Source: Rodentibacter caecimuris (GTDB taxonomy: Bacteria > Pseudomonadota > Gammaproteobacteria > Enterobacterales > Pasteurellaceae). Taken from it: a stretch of 39,408 nt of DNA. The notes under the pieces were generated by a model. It ran no database searches, was not told where the DNA came from, and saw only the letters and a program-made list of their open reading frames with translations. Each line of letters starts with the position of its first letter. Position 1 is the stretch's first letter. Positions 1 to 8,389 of this stretch are shown here, one piece after another. The stretch lies in the NCBI RefSeq assembly GCF_024622045.1, contig NZ_JANKBP010000019.1; one strand, given 5' to 3'. A program made the position numbers and the translations under genes.

Positions 1-512
1 GTACGGTAGTAACCGGTCGTGTAGAGCGTGGTATCATCCGTACAGGTGATGAAGTTGAAATCGTGGGTATCAAAGATACCACTAAAACAACCGTAACCGG
101 TGTTGAAATGTTCCGTAAATTACTTGATGAAGGTCGTGCAGGTGAAAACATCGGTGCGTTATTACGTGGTACCAAACGTGAAGAAATCGAACGTGGTCAA
201 GTATTGGCGAAACCGGGTTCAATCACGCCACACACTGACTTCGAATCAGAAGTGTACGTATTATCTAAAGATGAAGGTGGTCGTCACACCCCATTCTTCA
301 AAGGTTACCGTCCACAATTCTATTTCCGTACAACAGACGTAACCGGTACTATTGAGTTACCGGAAGGTGTGGAAATGGTAATGCCTGGCGATAACATCAA
401 AATGACTGTATCCTTAATCCACCCGATTGCGATGGACCAAGGTTTACGTTTCGCAATCCGTGAAGGTGGTCGTACTGTAGGTGCGGGCGTTGTTGCGAAA
501 ATTATTAAATAA
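1..512 (+). CDS. tuf: Elongation factor Tu, C-terminal part (5'-truncated by window)
   Basis: EF-Tu delivers aminoacyl-tRNA to the ribosome as a GTP-bound complex in the cytoplasm. The reading frame is open from the first bases (frame starts at base 3) to TAA at 510-512, giving about 169 residues. This covers the end of domain II and all of domain III, roughly residues 226 to 394 of the usual 394-residue protein; the GTPase domain is outside the window. Diagnostic stretches include GRVERGIIRTGDEVEIVG near the beginning, LLRGTKREEIERGQVLAKPG, FFKGYRPQFYFRTTDVTG, and the C-terminus GGRTVGAGVVAKIIK. Codon use is strongly biased, as expected for a highly expressed gene. An internal ATG at 63 is only a methionine-free-upstream artefact of the window edge, not the real start. 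A strong hairpin terminator follows. Confidence 0.98.
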   Translation, partial: TVVTGRVERGIIRTGDEVEIVGIKDTTKTTVTGVEMFRKLLDEGRAGENIGALLRGTKREEIERGQVLAKPGSITPHTDFESEVYVLSKDEGGRHTPFFKGYRPQFYFRTTDVTGTIELPEGVEMVMPGDNIKMTVSLIHPIAMDQGLRFAIREGGRTVGAGVVAKIIK

Positions 513-535
513 TTCATCTGATGAATTGAATGTGG

Positions 536-562
536 AGGCAGATCGAAAGATCTGCCTTTTTC
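536..562 (+). terminator. Intrinsic terminator after tuf
   Basis: AGGCAGATC at 536-544 pairs perfectly with GATCTGCCT at 549-557 around a GAAA tetraloop, and a run of T follows. The stem is GC-rich and sits 24 bases after the tuf stop, so it should end tuf transcription before hemC. Confidence 0.92.
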
Positions 563-705
563 GTATCACTTTTTTATATCCTATAGATAAGATTTAACCG
601 AAAGCAAGATCACAGTAATCTTCTATAGAAAAGCTAAATGAAAACTGACTTTTTTCCCTAAGAGTGATAGGATAAAGGACAAATTGCTGACATATTAATA
701 CAGTT

Positions 706-1647
706 ATGACAACATCAACTATTCTAAAAATAGCAACACGCCAAAGTCCGCTCGCATTATGGCAAGCTAATTTTGTTAAAGAACGTTTAGAAAAAATACA
801 CCCGGGATTAACCGTGGAACTTGTTCCAATGGTGACAAAAGGGGATATCATTCTTGATACTCCTTTGGCCAAAATTGGCGGGAAGGGCTTATTTGTCAAA
901 GAATTAGAAAATGCATTATTAGAAAAACGCGCCGATATTGCTGTACACTCCATGAAAGATGTTCCAATGCAATTTCCAGAAGGGCTTGGACTAAGTGTTA
1001 TTTGTAAGCGTGAAGACCCACGCGATGCCTTTGTCTCCAATCACTATGCGTCATTTGATGATTTACCGAAAGGCGCGATTGTCGGTACATCAAGTTTACG
1101 CCGTCAATGCCAATTAAAAGAGTTACGACCGGATTTAGATATTCGCTCTTTACGTGGTAATGTGGGGACTCGGTTAAGCAAATTGGATAATGGCGAATAC
1201 GATGCAATCATTTTGGCTGCAGCCGGGTTAATTCGTCTGGGGATGAAAGAGCGTATTGCCTCTTTTATTGAGGTGACAACTTCTTTGCCGGCAGTTGGAC
1301 AAGGTGCCGTTGGGATTGAATGTCGAACGGATGATCATCTCGTTCAGGCATTACTCGCGCCGCTTGCTGATGAAGAGACAACAGTTTGTGTCAAGGCGGA
1401 GAGAGCCATGAATGAACGTTTGCAGGGGGGATGCCAAGTGCCTATTGGGGGATATGCTGTTCTCGAAAATAATCAAATTTATTTACGCGCTCTGGTTGGT
1501 GAACTTGACGGTTCATCAATTATTCGGGCAGAAAGTAAAAGTGCGGTTGAGACAGCGGAAGAATTAGGCGTTCAACTCGCAGAAAAATTGCTCGCACAAG
1601 GTGCCGATCGTATTCTTGCGAAAGTTTATGGATTAGGAGAACAATAA
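706..1647 (+). CDS. hemC: Porphobilinogen deaminase (hydroxymethylbilane synthase)
   Basis: This cytoplasmic enzyme polymerises four porphobilinogen molecules into hydroxymethylbilane, the third step of the common tetrapyrrole pathway. The 313-residue length equals that of the E. coli enzyme. The N-terminal LKIATRQSPLALWQANFV, the substrate-binding SSLRRQ and RSLRGNVGTRL segments, and LQGGCQVPIGG are all present; the cysteine there (Cys243) should carry the dipyrromethane cofactor. ATG 706 puts the conserved N-terminus in the usual place, although the ribosome-binding site is poor (the only AAAGGA-like stretch is about 25 bases upstream). The stop overlaps the hemD start by one base (TAATG), so the two are translationally coupled. 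Heme-requiring Haemophilus such as H. influenzae lack this early pathway, so an intact copy suggests heme independence. Confidence 0.97.
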   Translation: MTTSTILKIATRQSPLALWQANFVKERLEKIHPGLTVELVPMVTKGDIILDTPLAKIGGKGLFVKELENALLEKRADIAVHSMKDVPMQFPEGLGLSVICKREDPRDAFVSNHYASFDDLPKGAIVGTSSLRRQCQLKELRPDLDIRSLRGNVGTRLSKLDNGEYDAIILAAAGLIRLGMKERIASFIEVTTSLPAVGQGAVGIECRTDDHLVQALLAPLADEETTVCVKAERAMNERLQGGCQVPIGGYAVLENNQIYLRALVGELDGSSIIRAESKSAVETAEELGVQLAEKLLAQGADRILAKVYGLGEQ

Positions 1648-2387
1648 TGGCGATTCTTGTCACCCGCCCTGATGAACGTGGAAAACAGCTGGCTGATTTA
1701 CTCAATCAAGCCGGTCGGGTGGCGTTATATTTACCTTTATTTACTTTTGAAAGTGGTAAAGAGTTGGAAAGCCTACCGGGGAAACTTGATCGATTAAAAT
1801 CCGGTGATTATGTCTTTCTGGTGTCTAAAAGTGCGGTTGATTTTTCGGCTAAAACGCTAAAAGAAGTCGGTTTCCATTGGCGTGAAGATTTACAATACTT
1901 TACTGTTGGGCAAAGAACCGCACAGCATTTTGCCTGTCAAAGCGAACAATTTATACGCTATCCCATTGAACAGGAAAATAGTGAGGGATTGCTTGCTCTT
2001 CCACAAATGCAACAACTTAATGGAAAACAAATTTTAATTTTACGCGGTAATGGCGGGCGTGAATATTTTACTGAACAAGCGAAAAAACGAGGAGCAATGG
2101 TAGAAACGGTGGAATGCTACCGTCGAGAGCCTATAATCTATAATAATGATGAACAAAGCAGTATTTATAAACGTTCCGGTGTGGATACATTAGTCGTCAC
2201 CAGTTTAGAAATTTTACATGCATTAATTAAATTTGTCCCTGAAACTGAACAAAGCTGGCTGAAAAGTTGTAAGTTAGTCACGGTGAGTGCCCGTATTGCC
2301 GATGTAGCAAAATCTCAAGGCTGGCAAACCGTCATCCTCTCTCCAAAAGCGGATAACCAAAGTTTGTTGAAGACATTACTTAGCTAA
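1647..2387 (+). CDS. hemD: Uroporphyrinogen-III synthase
   Basis: HemD cyclises hydroxymethylbilane with inversion of ring D to give uroporphyrinogen III. The protein is 246 residues, the normal length. It begins MAILVTRPDERGKQLADLL, the usual start of the family, and carries VFLVSKSAVDF, LILRGNGGREYFTEQ and a late TLVVTSLEILHAL segment, matching the two alternating flavodoxin-like domains. Sequence conservation in this family is low, so the call rests on these motifs plus position directly after hemC. The ATG overlaps the hemC stop by one base. An uptake sequence core lies at 1829-1837 inside the gene and encodes KSAVD. Confidence 0.94.
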   Translation: MAILVTRPDERGKQLADLLNQAGRVALYLPLFTFESGKELESLPGKLDRLKSGDYVFLVSKSAVDFSAKTLKEVGFHWREDLQYFTVGQRTAQHFACQSEQFIRYPIEQENSEGLLALPQMQQLNGKQILILRGNGGREYFTEQAKKRGAMVETVECYRREPIIYNNDEQSSIYKRSGVDTLVVTSLEILHALIKFVPETEQSWLKSCKLVTVSARIADVAKSQGWQTVILSPKADNQSLLKTLLS

Positions 2388-2408
2388 ATGACCTAATAAG
2401 GAATGAAT

Positions 2409-3674
2409 ATGGCGAAAAATAAATCAAATGAAGTAGCAGAAAACCTTGATGATACTGTAGAAAGTATCATTGAAACCACAGCTGAAACCCCAACTGAAAC
2501 CAATTCCCAACCGGCTCAAACCATTGTGAAGAAAAGTGGAACAGGGTTAAGTCTATTGGCTATTTTTATTGCGTTAGGTGTGGGCGGAGCCGGCTATTAT
2601 TTAGGGCAGCAGCAAGTGGGGGAAATTCAGCAAAAATTGACCGCACTTGAAGGGAAAATCACTAACGTTTCGTCAACTCCTTTGGACAGTGTTCAACCTG
2701 AACAGATTGAAACTCTTGAAAAAAATATTTCCGCAACACAAAATAAATTGAATCAAGTTGAGCAATTGGTTTTAGTAAAAGATCAGGAGTTAGGTGCATT
2801 ACGTCACCAACTTGAAGTAGTGAGTAAACAAGCGGTGGCTCAACAGCCTAACGATTGGTTATTTTCAGAAGCCGATTTTTTACTTAACAATGCATTACGT
2901 AAGCTAGTGTTGGACAATGATGTAGAGACCGGAATTTCTCTATTGAAATTGGCTAATGAAACATTAATGAAGGTAAATAGTTCTGAATCAATAGCGATTC
3001 GTGCGGCAATTAACCAAGATCTCAAACAGTTACTTTCAGTCGATAATGTTGATCAAAATTCGGTAATGCAACAGCTTTCCCAGTTAGCCAATTCTGTGGA
3101 TGAATTGCCTTTGTTGAATGTTAATTTTGGCGATGTTTCCGATTCGACCAAATTGTCTGATTCTTTGGACGATTGGCAAGCTAATGCAGAAAAAAGTGCG
3201 GTTTCTTTTTTGAATCATTTTATCCGAATTACACCGAAGCAAGGCGCGGACAAAAAAGAATTGCTTGCCCCCAATCAAGACATTTATTTACGTGAAAACA
3301 TTCGCTTACGTTTACAGTTAGCGATTATGGCGGTGTCTCGTCAGCAAAATGATTTATATAAACAATCTTTGGATGCGGTTGCAACTTGGGTACGCAGCTA
3401 TTTTGATACAAACACGGAAGTAACACAGAATTTCCTAAAATCTACTGACGAATTAATGGAATTATCGGTTTATGTCGATGTGCCGAATCAATTACAAAGT
3501 TTGAACTTACTTGATAAATATCTCAATCGTACGCCTATGGATGTGAAAAAAATTGAGATTGAAGCTGAAAAATCTTTTGACGAACCGACAAAATCAAATG
3601 ATGTGAAAGAGGGCCAAGCCAATCAGGATGTGTCTTCTGCGGATGAGAAACCAACCACTGAGCCTCAACAATAG
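2409..3674 (+). CDS. hemX: HemX-like membrane protein of the hem operon
   Basis: HemX is an inner-membrane protein of unproven biochemical role found after hemD in gamma-proteobacteria; older annotations call it a uroporphyrin-III C-methyltransferase, which this sequence does not support because no SAM-methylase motifs are visible. The 421-residue protein has an acidic, Thr/Glu-rich cytoplasmic N-terminus, one membrane span near residues 45-66 (GLSLLAIFIALGVGGAGYYL), a coiled-coil-like Gln/Glu-rich stretch to about residue 130, then a periplasmic domain with WLFSEADFLLNNALRKL, and an acidic tail. Two in-frame ATGs exist at 2403 and 2409; AAGGA at 2398-2402 abuts the first and is six bases before the second, so 2409 is preferred. 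It lies 15 to 21 bases after hemD and 9 bases before hemY, within one operon. Confidence 0.9.
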   Translation: MAKNKSNEVAENLDDTVESIIETTAETPTETNSQPAQTIVKKSGTGLSLLAIFIALGVGGAGYYLGQQQVGEIQQKLTALEGKITNVSSTPLDSVQPEQIETLEKNISATQNKLNQVEQLVLVKDQELGALRHQLEVVSKQAVAQQPNDWLFSEADFLLNNALRKLVLDNDVETGISLLKLANETLMKVNSSESIAIRAAINQDLKQLLSVDNVDQNSVMQQLSQLANSVDELPLLNVNFGDVSDSTKLSDSLDDWQANAEKSAVSFLNHFIRITPKQGADKKELLAPNQDIYLRENIRLRLQLAIMAVSRQQNDLYKQSLDAVATWVRSYFDTNTEVTQNFLKSTDELMELSVYVDVPNQLQSLNLLDKYLNRTPMDVKKIEIEAEKSFDEPTKSNDVKEGQANQDVSSADEKPTTEPQQ

Positions 3675-3683
3675 GGATAGATT

Positions 3684-4955
3684 ATGTTTAGAACACTATT
3701 TTTAATGCTGGCTTTACTTGCAGGGTTGATTGCAGGCCCATATCTTTCAGGTCAGCAAGGTTATGTTCGTATTGAAACGGCAGGTAATATTTATGAAATG
3801 TCTATCACGACACTGGTGATTTTATTTGTTGCAGCCCTTGCAGTAGTTTATGCCATAGAGTGGATTGTTAGCCGTTTCTTGCGTTTAAGTAATAATACTT
3901 ACAGCTGGTTTTCTCGTCGTAAACGTGTTAAAGCACAAAAACAAACTCTTGAAGGTTTAATGAAAATGGACGAAGGGGATTATAGCAAGGCTGAGAAACT
4001 TATCGGTAAGAATGCGAAACATTCTGACGAACCTATTTTAAATCTCATTAAAGCGGCTGAAGCTGCACAACAACGTGGTGATGAATTTAGCGCAAACCGT
4101 TATTTAATTGAAGCAACCGAACTTGCTGGTTCGGATAACTTACTTGTTGAAATTGCCCGTACCCGAATCCTGTTACAACAAAATAAATTACCGGCAGCCC
4201 GTAGCTCGGTAGATAGTTTGTTGGAGATGACGGATCGAAATAAAGAAGTCTTAAAATTAGCGGTTGAGATTTATACGCAATCTAAAGCTTATCAGGCGCT
4301 TGATAATATTTTGGATTTAATTCAGCGCTCAGGTTTATATTCACCCGATGAGTTTAAAACGGTGCAGGTGAATACAGAGAATGGTTTACTTGATGAAAAA
4401 ATGAATGAAGAAGGCGTAGATGGTTTACTCGCTTGGTGGGAAGCTCAGCCTCGCCGTCGTCGCAACGATTTAGGTTTAAAAGTTGCATTAATTCAACGCT
4501 TAATTGATTGCAATGACCATGAATCTGCTTATGAATTCACCCTAGAAACATTAAAGAAATGGGGCGATAATACACCGTTAAGTCCGGCACTTTGTACACA
4601 AATGACCCGTTTACAGCCGACTGATAATACAAAATTAATCAAGATGATGGAAAAACGTGCCAAATATGCTGATGAAAATCAATGCTGTGGTATTAATCGT
4701 GCTCTTGGTTATTTGTATGTGCGTAATAACGAATTTACTAAAGCGGTAGAGGCTTTTAAGAAAGTCATTGCTTGCCCGAAACAGCTCGAATCTAATGATG
4801 CTATGATGGCGGCTTACGTATTTGAGCAAGCCGGCGATAAAGCGATGGCAGAAAAAATCCGTCAAGAAAGCCTACACCATGCAATGTCGCTCCAAACTAG
4901 CGAGGTAGATAAAACTGAAGAAAATCCTACCGCACTTTTAGAAGAAAAAGTGTAA
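3684..4955 (+). CDS. hemY: HemY-like membrane protein with TPR repeats
   Basis: This is the proteobacterial HemY, an inner-membrane protein of the hemCDXY operon, thought to assist late heme synthesis or its organisation; it is unrelated to the Gram-positive protoporphyrinogen oxidase of the same name. The 423-residue chain opens with a membrane segment (about 1-20), a second one at about 42-64 (TTLVILFVAALAVVYAIEWIV), a basic stretch SRRKRVKAQKQTLEG, and then helical TPR-type repeats in the cytoplasm, for example DEGDYSKAEKLIGKNAK and VRNNEFTKAVEAFKKV. A clear Shine-Dalgarno (AGGGA) precedes ATG 3684. The last codons contain an uptake core (4929-4937) encoding part of NPTALLEE. Confidence 0.92.
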   Translation: MFRTLFLMLALLAGLIAGPYLSGQQGYVRIETAGNIYEMSITTLVILFVAALAVVYAIEWIVSRFLRLSNNTYSWFSRRKRVKAQKQTLEGLMKMDEGDYSKAEKLIGKNAKHSDEPILNLIKAAEAAQQRGDEFSANRYLIEATELAGSDNLLVEIARTRILLQQNKLPAARSSVDSLLEMTDRNKEVLKLAVEIYTQSKAYQALDNILDLIQRSGLYSPDEFKTVQVNTENGLLDEKMNEEGVDGLLAWWEAQPRRRRNDLGLKVALIQRLIDCNDHESAYEFTLETLKKWGDNTPLSPALCTQMTRLQPTDNTKLIKMMEKRAKYADENQCCGINRALGYLYVRNNEFTKAVEAFKKVIACPKQLESNDAMMAAYVFEQAGDKAMAEKIRQESLHHAMSLQTSEVDKTEENPTALLEEKV

Positions 4956-4972
4956 AACTTAATTTAATAAGT

Positions 4973-5059
4973 GAGAGGTTCTCATTTAGCATATGCTCAT
5001 CAAGGGTGAATGTTTTTTGTTTATGCATTTTATCAGCCAAAATAAAGCATTCACCTCTC
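4973..5059. other. Nested inverted repeats between convergent hemY and the DeoR-type gene
   Basis: Two overlapping inverted repeats share one right arm. GAGAGGT (4973-4979) matches ACCTCTC (5053-5059), and GGTGAATG (5005-5012) matches CATTCACC (5048-5055). The stretch lies between convergent genes, so a bidirectional transcription stop is the obvious role. Stems are short and loops long, and neither side has the usual compact hairpin plus T-run, so the role is uncertain. Confidence 0.4.
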
Positions 5060-5110
5060 TAAATTTCTATTTAATTATCTTATATTAAATTCAAGAGATC
5101 ACGACTAAAC

Positions 5111-5863
5111 TTATTTACCTCCCCAAATTCTTTCACTTGGTATTCCAAATTCTTCTGGAATAGGTCTATTACAGACTATCAGATCAAAGTCATCAAGTTG
5201 ACCAATGTAGGCAGAATGAACTTGTTGAAACTTAGTATGATCAAAAATAAGAATTTTCTTTTGTGTTTTTGCCATGGCTTTTTGCTTTACTTGGGCTTCA
5301 CTGAATCTAAAACAGGTTAGCCCCTGTTGTCTATCAACACCGGAAGTTGCAATAAATGCTTTCGTTGTACATACAGAGTCTAGTATGGAATGACTTTGAG
5401 TTGATGTGACCAGTGAATTATCTCTCGAATAATGACCACCACATAGAATAATATTGCAATTTATTTTCTCTTGTAAAATCATAAATGTATTAATAGAACA
5501 ACATATCGCTGTAAATTTAACTTTATCAGAGATCTGTGAAGCTAAAGACGCAATCGTGGTTCCACAATCAAAAAATATGACATCCCCATCTTCAATTAAA
5601 CTAGAGGCCAGTTTCCCTACATCCATTTTTTCTACTATATTTTTATCTTGTTGTTCTAAGAGAAAATAATTATTTTTTGTTTCATTAACAATATATCCGC
5701 CCAGCAAGCTCATTGATTTTGTGGAAACTAAGTCTCGACGAATAGTCATTTCTGAAACATTAAGGATAGCAGATGCTTCACGTAGATGGATTTTATCTAC
5801 TTGCTTTAACAGTAATTCTAATTTTTTTATTCTGGAATTAATCTTAGTATTATCTATTGTCAT
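5111..5863 (-). CDS. DeoR-family transcriptional regulator
   Basis: A 250-residue sugar-metabolism regulator of the DeoR/GlpR type. The N-terminal winged helix-turn-helix is visible at about residues 13-50 (HLREASAILNVSEMTIRRDL), and the C-terminal sugar-phosphate-sensing DeoRC domain begins around GKLASSLIEDGDVIFFDCGT, with the typical IATSGVDRQQGLT segment later. It is the last gene of a leftward cluster (ABC ATPase, permease, kinase, regulator) and starts only 8 bases after the kinase stop, so it is probably made from the same transcript. By analogy with GlpR and DeoR it likely represses the cluster and is released by a phosphorylated sugar, perhaps the kinase product; the operator is not identified. 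The gene is visibly AT-rich and has no uptake sequence. Confidence 0.9.
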   Translation of the reverse strand: MTIDNTKINSRIKKLELLLKQVDKIHLREASAILNVSEMTIRRDLVSTKSMSLLGGYIVNETKNNYFLLEQQDKNIVEKMDVGKLASSLIEDGDVIFFDCGTTIASLASQISDKVKFTAICCSINTFMILQEKINCNIILCGGHYSRDNSLVTSTQSHSILDSVCTTKAFIATSGVDRQQGLTCFRFSEAQVKQKAMAKTQKKILIFDHTKFQQVHSAYIGQLDDFDLIVCNRPIPEEFGIPSERIWGGK

Positions 5864-5871
5864 GTTATTAT

Positions 5872-7323
5872 TTATAAAGTTTTAAGTACATTGATTAAAT
5901 TAATATAACTTTTATATTTTTGCTGGTATATAAAATAGTTTTCTATATTTGATTCTATTAATTTAACATTCGTTAATTTATTTATAATATCTTTAGTTTC
6001 TAAACCAACGCCTTGCATAGCCACTAATGCTGCTCCTAAACAACCTGGCTCGTCTACTTCGGAAATTTCCAATGTTATACCTGTTATATCAGCTAGCATT
6101 TGTAGCCATACTTGTGATTTTGTTATCCCTCCCATGACATGTAATTTTTCTGTATTAGGAAATTTTTTCTTCATATTTTCTATATGAGTCATTAAGCTAA
6201 AAATAACGCCTTCATAAATTGCGCGTAATAAATGAGATTTTGTATGGTAGGACTGGATTCCATAGAACCCAGATTTCACATTTTCTGTATTCGTTCCATA
6301 TAAAAATGGAATAAATAGAACTGAATTTAACTGAGGTTTTATACTATCTACAAGAATATTGATTTCTTCATAAGTTAAGGGTGCACACTGTTCAATGAAC
6401 CATTCTAAATTCGCAATAGAAGTAGGACTATCATCATGAATAATCAATTTACCTGTTTCAGGATAGCAACCATGAACTAATCTTTGTTGTTCATTGGCAA
6501 AATTCTGTGTTATTCCACTCACAATATGCCAAGTACCCAAAATAGCACAAAGTTCGTTCTCATTGGTGAGGTTAGCACATAATGTGGCCGCGACTACATC
6601 AAATAAACCACCAACTACAGGAGTACCTATTTCCAAACCTGATAATTCGGCAGATTCTGGTGTGACATAACCCACCACTTGATTTGATTTTGCTATAGGG
6701 GGAAGTTTGTCATATATTTCAGCAATATCTAATTTTTCCATGATTTCAGTATCATAGGCTTTTGCTGTCATATTATATAAATTAGATTCTGAAATATTAG
6801 TTTCTTCACAATGTAATTTGCCAGTTAAACAAAATCGAAGATAGTCATGGGACATCAAGACTGTACCAATATTTTTATAAAGATCGGGATTATTTTCTTT
6901 CAACCAACGTAGAATTGAGACCGGATGGCCTGCCCAGAGTGGCTGGTAAGTCTTCTGATAGAGCCAATGATGAATATGCTGTTTTTCCCAATTTTTGACA
7001 ATATCACGAGCTCTTTGATCCGAGGAAATAATTGCGTTTCCTAAAGGCTTCTTTTCCTTATCTAGTAGAAATACACCTTTACCCTGAGCAGATATTCCAA
7101 TAGATTTAACTTGTTTTGGGCTGATATTAGCTTTGGCTATAACCGTCTTTATGACTTTGACACAATCTAGCCATAATTTAGTCATATCCCTTTCAGCATA
7201 CCCCTCCTTTTCACTTAAGATTGGAGAGTTTTGTCTTGATGACGAAAGAATATTTCCAGCACTATCCACTAATATGGCTTTAATAAAGGTTCCACCACAA
7301 TCAATACCTAAATAATAATCCAT
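5872..7323 (-). CDS. FGGY carbohydrate kinase, L-xylulose kinase (LyxK)-like
   Basis: This cytoplasmic kinase should phosphorylate a sugar brought in by the adjacent ABC transporter. It is 483 residues, near the 498 of E. coli LyxK, and resembles LyxK closely from memory: GIDCGGTFIKA at the N-terminus (ATP phosphate loop), GISAQGKGVFLLD, GNAIISSDQRA, HPVSILRWLKE, ETNISESNLYNM, and VVGGLFDVVAA with Asp242 as likely catalytic base. The C-terminal FGGY domain has MGGITKSQVWLQMLAD and a GCLGAALVAM adenine-site loop. LyxK acts on L-xylulose and 3-keto-L-gulonate, but the usual partner enzymes (epimerases, decarboxylase) are absent here, so the true substrate is open. It is 17 bases after the permease gene and 8 bases before the regulator gene. 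Other FGGY members cannot be excluded. Confidence 0.87.
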   Translation of the reverse strand: MDYYLGIDCGGTFIKAILVDSAGNILSSSRQNSPILSEKEGYAERDMTKLWLDCVKVIKTVIAKANISPKQVKSIGISAQGKGVFLLDKEKKPLGNAIISSDQRARDIVKNWEKQHIHHWLYQKTYQPLWAGHPVSILRWLKENNPDLYKNIGTVLMSHDYLRFCLTGKLHCEETNISESNLYNMTAKAYDTEIMEKLDIAEIYDKLPPIAKSNQVVGYVTPESAELSGLEIGTPVVGGLFDVVAATLCANLTNENELCAILGTWHIVSGITQNFANEQQRLVHGCYPETGKLIIHDDSPTSIANLEWFIEQCAPLTYEEINILVDSIKPQLNSVLFIPFLYGTNTENVKSGFYGIQSYHTKSHLLRAIYEGVIFSLMTHIENMKKKFPNTEKLHVMGGITKSQVWLQMLADITGITLEISEVDEPGCLGAALVAMQGVGLETKDIINKLTNVKLIESNIENYFIYQQKYKSYINLINVLKTL

Positions 7324-7340
7324 TATGTTCCCCTAATTGA

Positions 7341-8372
7341 TTAATATCTTCTAAAGAAAATAGCTTTAAAGTTGCTCATTGAGACTTCTCCTCGGCGTAC
7401 TTGATCTAAAAACACTGCAAGGACAATAACCAACCCAATGATCAACCGCTGTAAATAAGAGGTAACATTTAGTAACGTTAATCCATTTTGCAATACACCC
7501 ATAATTAGTGCACCTATAGATGTACTGATAACAGAACCAATTCCACCAATAAGACTTGTTCCACCGATGACTGTCGCGGCAATCGCATCTAATTCATAGC
7601 CAGTACCAGCAATAGGTTGTGCTGCATTTAATCGTCCCACTAAAATAACTGCACCGATTGCAGCAAATGCACCATTGATCACATAAGCCTTTATTTCTAA
7701 TCGGTTTACGTTGATACCGGATAAGCGAACCGCCTCACGGTTTCCCCCTAATGCATAAATCTGGCGACCAAAAATAGTTTGGCTTAATACATAATAGCTC
7801 ACCAATACAACAATAATGGCGATAATAACAGGAATGGGAATATGGATTTGTTCTGTGAGCTCTAGTTTACCATTGCCAAAAAACCGTAACGCATCTGGAA
7901 AATTATAGATAGTTTTACCGTCAGATAGTGTTAATGCCAACCCTCGTGCAATCCCCATCATGCCTAGCGTTGTGATAAAGGGAGTAACTTTGCAATAAAC
8001 GATGAGAAAGCCATTAATATAACCACAAATTGCCCCAACAAGGATTGCTCCTATAATGGAACATAACACCAGTATTGTGACAGAAAAATCAGAGGGATTA
8101 TCTCCCAAGTACCTTAATCCAGTGTGAATAAACAATCCTAAACAGACCGCACTTAACGCAACAATCGATCCGACAGATAAGTCAATTCCGCCTGTTAATA
8201 TGACATAAGTCATGCCAACTGAAATAATACAAATTACAGAAACCTGTAATAGTATATTTAGTATATTATTAGATGATAAAAATACCTCATGAGCTAAGGA
8301 CATCCCAATAATCATAATAAATAAAATAATTCCAATACCTAATTTAGAAAATATTTTTTTAAATTTATTCAT
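7341..8372 (-). CDS. Sugar ABC transporter permease (RbsC/AraH family)
   Basis: An inner-membrane permease of the monosaccharide-uptake ABC family, 343 residues, with about eight to ten hydrophobic segments. Family landmarks are VGMTYVILTGGIDLSVGSI near residue 60, the FITTLGMMGIARGLAL segment, GRQIYALGGNREAVRLSGI (the loop that contacts the ATPase), and AATVIGGTSLIGGIGSV. It sits 17 bases after the ATPase gene. It would form a homodimer receiving sugar from the divergently encoded binding protein. An uptake core at 8146-8154 is the only one seen between 4.94 and 11.78 kb. Confidence 0.93.
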   Translation of the reverse strand: MNKFKKIFSKLGIGIILFIMIIGMSLAHEVFLSSNNILNILLQVSVICIISVGMTYVILTGGIDLSVGSIVALSAVCLGLFIHTGLRYLGDNPSDFSVTILVLCSIIGAILVGAICGYINGFLIVYCKVTPFITTLGMMGIARGLALTLSDGKTIYNFPDALRFFGNGKLELTEQIHIPIPVIIAIIVVLVSYYVLSQTIFGRQIYALGGNREAVRLSGINVNRLEIKAYVINGAFAAIGAVILVGRLNAAQPIAGTGYELDAIAATVIGGTSLIGGIGSVISTSIGALIMGVLQNGLTLLNVTSYLQRLIIGLVIVLAVFLDQVRRGEVSMSNFKAIFFRRY

Positions 8373-8389
8373 AATTCCTCCAAATTTTA

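Noticed and set aside
594..1040. 148-codon frame antisense to hemC
   Set aside because: It lies opposite a well-conserved gene and has no recognisable domain or start signals.
2409..3674. HemX as a uroporphyrinogen methyltransferase
   Set aside because: There is no SAM-binding methylase motif; the protein is a single-span membrane protein with a coiled coil, so the old product name was not used.
5872..7323. Kinase as LsrK of an autoinducer-2 uptake system
   Set aside because: The sequence follows LyxK rather than LsrK landmarks, the regulator is DeoR-type rather than LsrR/SorC-type, and LsrF/LsrG are absent.
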